Both the position numbers and the translations under genes were made by a program. From RGIG4103 sp045644605 (GTDB lineage Bacteria > Bacillota > Clostridia > RUG12999), in contig JAZRHB010000001.1 in the NCBI GenBank assembly GCA_045644605.1, positions 1-24,557 on the forward strand: a stretch of 24,557 bases of DNA, written 5' to 3'. Positions 22,582-24,557 of this stretch are shown here, in pieces; the stretch's first letter is position 1; each line of letters opens with the position of its first letter. Under the pieces are notes generated by a model. It did not search any database and had not been told where the DNA came from. It saw nothing but the letters and a program-made list of their open reading frames with translations.

Positions 22582-24557
22582 TTAGTTTTCCTCCTTAAAT
22601 AATGATAATTCTGGATATCTTAATTTAATGATATCATCACTGAATTCTTTTGTTTCACCGTATACATATGTGCCGTCAAAATTCTTTGCATACGCTGTGA
22701 TGTAAATAACTGTATTTTCATTTGACCAGTTTGATGCAGTAAACAGCAGTTCCTGACCAAACATATAATTTCCGTTCAGCTCAGCAGCTGTATATGGTTT
22801 TACTGTACCATCAAGGTCTGTAACTCTCATTGAGCGATAAACTGTTGTGGTAGGAAGTGTTTTCGGAAGTTCTTCTCCTGTTACAGTATTTTTTACCGTT
22901 ACGTTAAACCCAACTTCCTGATACTGAAGGGTATCAATTCCGGCATACACGTGAAGCGGATAATATGTAGCGTTATCGGTTGTTACTTTATCCATATTGA
23001 ATATGAACAGAACTTTATCAAGCATGCCTGCTTCATCTTTTGCCTGCACGCCGTATGTGCCGTCTGCATTTTCAACAATTTCATATCCTTCTGCAAGATA
23101 ATCTGTTACGTCTGTTTCAAATACACCACCTGTGATAGATGGAATGTTAACTGCTGTACCTTCTGCATCTTTAGTGTAGACAAACATATAGCTGTTAAAT
23201 TTACCGCCGGATACAGAAACATTTGCAAATTCTGCAATGTCACTTCCTGCTTTACCGTTGAAGATATAGACAGTGCCATCAAATGTACCGTCTGTAATCT
23301 CTACATCTGTTCCGGAATGAGTGTTGTTGTACAAATAGGTTGTGTAATAAGCATATGTACCTGTAAGTGTACCACCTGCAATATTTACATCTGCAAGACA
23401 TGCCGTAGCCTGGAAGTTATGTGTCTGAACTGCTGCCTGACCACCTGTAATCGTACCACCGGTAATGTTCAGCGTGTTCTGTGCCGTTGTGGAATACAAT
23501 ACCTGACGAACAGCATTTTTTTCTGAACTTATTGTTCCGCCTGTTATTGTGAGTGAAACGTCATCTGTATACCAAACAGTATCTATTGCATAGCTTGGAC
23601 CTGCAGTTGTAGTATTTTCAATTGTACCGCTTTCAACAACAAGAGTTCCTGCATTGCCTATAGTGCTTGTGGAGTACGAATTGTCTGTACTTGGTGTGCT
23701 TGATACAAAAGTAATTTTTCCTGTTTCTCCTGCTGAAGAATCTTTGATGGTAAGATTTCCTTTGTTTACAACAGCGTAAACACCTGCACCTGAAGAATCG
23801 CTCATAGAAACTGTTTTACCGTTAAGGTCAAGAACAATAACATCATCTGCTGCTATTGTTACAGTTTCAGCAAGAGCTATGTCTGTAAGTACTGTAACAG
23901 TTTTGCCGTTTGCCGCATTGATAGCAGACTGAAGATCGGTATATTTAACACCGTCAACCTCTGCCACATCTTCAGCAACAACAGGTGCATTGACTGTTGC
24001 ATTTACAGTTGCAGTATCAGCAACAGTATATGTTGCAGTTGCATCTGTAATATGAATACCACCATCTCTTGGTTCGCCAACAATGTCAACAGTAGCAGTG
24101 TCCTTAATATCAAGTGTCTGTCCTGCTTCTATACGGAAACCTGCTTTTGTGATACCACTCAAATCAATATCAGATGTACCGCTGATTACATAATTTCCTC
24201 TGAAGAAAACTCTACCGTCAAGATTTGTAACATTAACCTTTGAGTTATTAATAACAATATCGTTACCTGATGATGAGTTTACACAGATTATATCCAAATC
24301 AAGTGCTGTTGTGTTATTAACGATAATCTCTGAACGGTTTAACAGATTTAAATCTGCATTGTTACCGTCCAAACCAATAAGGTATGTACCTGTAACACCT
24401 GTTGCAGTTAACTTAACATTGTCAAATGTCAAGGTCTGATTTGCAAACATCCAGAACACTGCTGTAGAAGGTTTAACAGAAGGATCAACAATAATATTAC
24501 CGTTTTTGAATATTGTTGTACCGAAGTACAAGTCATCTTCTGTCAGTGTGATAGTAT
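22582..24557 (-). CDS. Beta-helix/adhesin-like surface protein (5' end beyond the window)
   Basis: The last 657 residues are visible, and the frame is open to the window edge, so the N-terminus and any signal peptide are missing. The sequence is rich in Val, Thr, Gly, Asn and Asp, with repeated beta-helix rungs (LTITGGTISS, LNITGGTITGG, VNIAGGTLTGTYAYY, VEITDGTFDGTVYIF, VSVSGGKFNSYMF). It carries the adhesin phrases YTDLQSAINAANGKTVTVL and DYLAEGYEIVENADGTYGV. A final ~140-residue beta domain (FIFNMDKVTTDNATYYPL onward) ends in LFKEEN. There is no LPXTG or C-terminal SLH; anchoring, if any, must be N-terminal. Such proteins are extracellular and may bind glycans. It is upstream of, and coupled to, the 47-residue peptide gene. 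Enzymatic activity (for example a lyase) is not indicated. Confidence 0.85.
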   Translation of the reverse strand, partial: TITLTEDDLYFGTTIFKNGNIIVDPSVKPSTAVFWMFANQTLTFDNVKLTATGVTGTYLIGLDGNNADLNLLNRSEIIVNNTTALDLDIICVNSSSGNDIVINNSKVNVTNLDGRVFFRGNYVISGTSDIDLSGITKAGFRIEAGQTLDIKDTATVDIVGEPRDGGIHITDATATYTVADTATVNATVNAPVVAEDVAEVDGVKYTDLQSAINAANGKTVTVLTDIALAETVTIAADDVIVLDLNGKTVSMSDSSGAGVYAVVNKGNLTIKDSSAGETGKITFVSSTPSTDNSYSTSTIGNAGTLVVESGTIENTTTAGPSYAIDTVWYTDDVSLTITGGTISSEKNAVRQVLYSTTAQNTLNITGGTITGGQAAVQTHNFQATACLADVNIAGGTLTGTYAYYTTYLYNNTHSGTDVEITDGTFDGTVYIFNGKAGSDIAEFANVSVSGGKFNSYMFVYTKDAEGTAVNIPSITGGVFETDVTDYLAEGYEIVENADGTYGVQAKDEAGMLDKVLFIFNMDKVTTDNATYYPLHVYAGIDTLQYQEVGFNVTVKNTVTGEELPKTLPTTTVYRSMRVTDLDGTVKPYTAAELNGNYMFGQELLFTASNWSNENTVIYITAYAKNFDGTYVYGETKEFSDDIIKLRYPELSLFKEEN

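Noticed and set aside
22951..23526. Plus-strand 191-residue Cys-rich open frame
   Set aside because: It is the antisense shadow of the beta-helix gene: its Cys/Ile bias comes from reverse-reading repeated Thr/Ala/Gly codons, and it has no ribosome site.
1..24557. CRISPR arrays, tRNA or rRNA genes, prophage attachment sites
   Set aside because: No regularly spaced repeats, cloverleaf-like segments with CCA-type ends, or conserved rRNA stretches were seen when reading the spacers. The 63-bp pair has only two copies and no integrase beside it.

Overview
The window looks like a chromosomal segment of a low-GC member of the Bacillota, most likely class Clostridia (gut-type). The reasons are the paired ADP-glucose pyrophosphorylase genes glgC and glgD inside a compact glycogen operon, SLH repeats, a VanY-type carboxypeptidase next to a YitT protein, strong purine-rich Shine-Dalgarno sites, and near-consensus TTGACA/TATAAT promoters. 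I cannot name a genus.

Left part (1-6800). yebC has its own promoter and converges on a two-gene minus-strand operon (VanY-like carboxypeptidase, then YitT membrane protein). One perfect bidirectional hairpin, which contains both stop codons, separates the two. Divergent from the carboxypeptidase is a large secreted protein of about 1200 residues. It has two carbohydrate-binding-like modules, a TIM-barrel glycosidase-like domain, and Ig/YDG-type modules.

Mobile element (6809-8133). A complete IS3-family (IS150-like) element has inserted into the loop of the terminator behind the large secreted gene. It has 25-bp imperfect terminal inverted repeats, a 3-bp TAA target duplication, orfA/orfB in the -1 register, an A7 slippery heptamer, and a right-end hairpin that would sequester the orfA Shine-Dalgarno site. 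The two arms of the old terminator now lie 1.3 kb apart.

Glycogen block (8313-19913). On the minus strand, glgB-glgC-glgD-glgA-glgP runs from one consensus promoter, followed after a hairpin by a cytoplasmic neopullulanase-like GH13 enzyme. malQ is divergent on the plus strand. Together these activate glucose-1-phosphate, polymerise and branch glycogen, and later phosphorolyse, debranch or disproportionate it. The block is flanked on both sides by diverged copies of a ~63-bp repeat in the same orientation. On the right there is also a 39-bp palindrome that nearly matches the orfA end of the IS, used here as the apparent terminator between convergent genes.

Right part (20127-24557). A tightly packed minus-strand operon enters from beyond the window. 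It encodes a beta-helix/adhesin-like surface protein (5' end missing), an unlisted 47-residue peptide with a conserved-looking acidic leader and a Gly-rich tail, a small SLH protein, a four-helix membrane protein, a Cys-rich 64-residue protein, an HPr-kinase/PEP-carboxykinase-like ATPase, and a small S26-type (Ser/His) peptidase. Kinase, peptidase and small peptide together look like a peptide maturation/export module without the usual radical-SAM, lasso or ABC-transporter genes, and this is the most promising candidate for something undescribed. The SLH protein begins with 17 residues that match the N-terminus of the kinase-like gene, so it appears to be a chimera.

Stretches of more than 300 bases without a gene: none apart from the IS ends and the spacers described here. 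The 18292-18479 spacer holds the divergent glgB/malQ promoters, and 19914-20126 holds the palindrome and repeat copy B.
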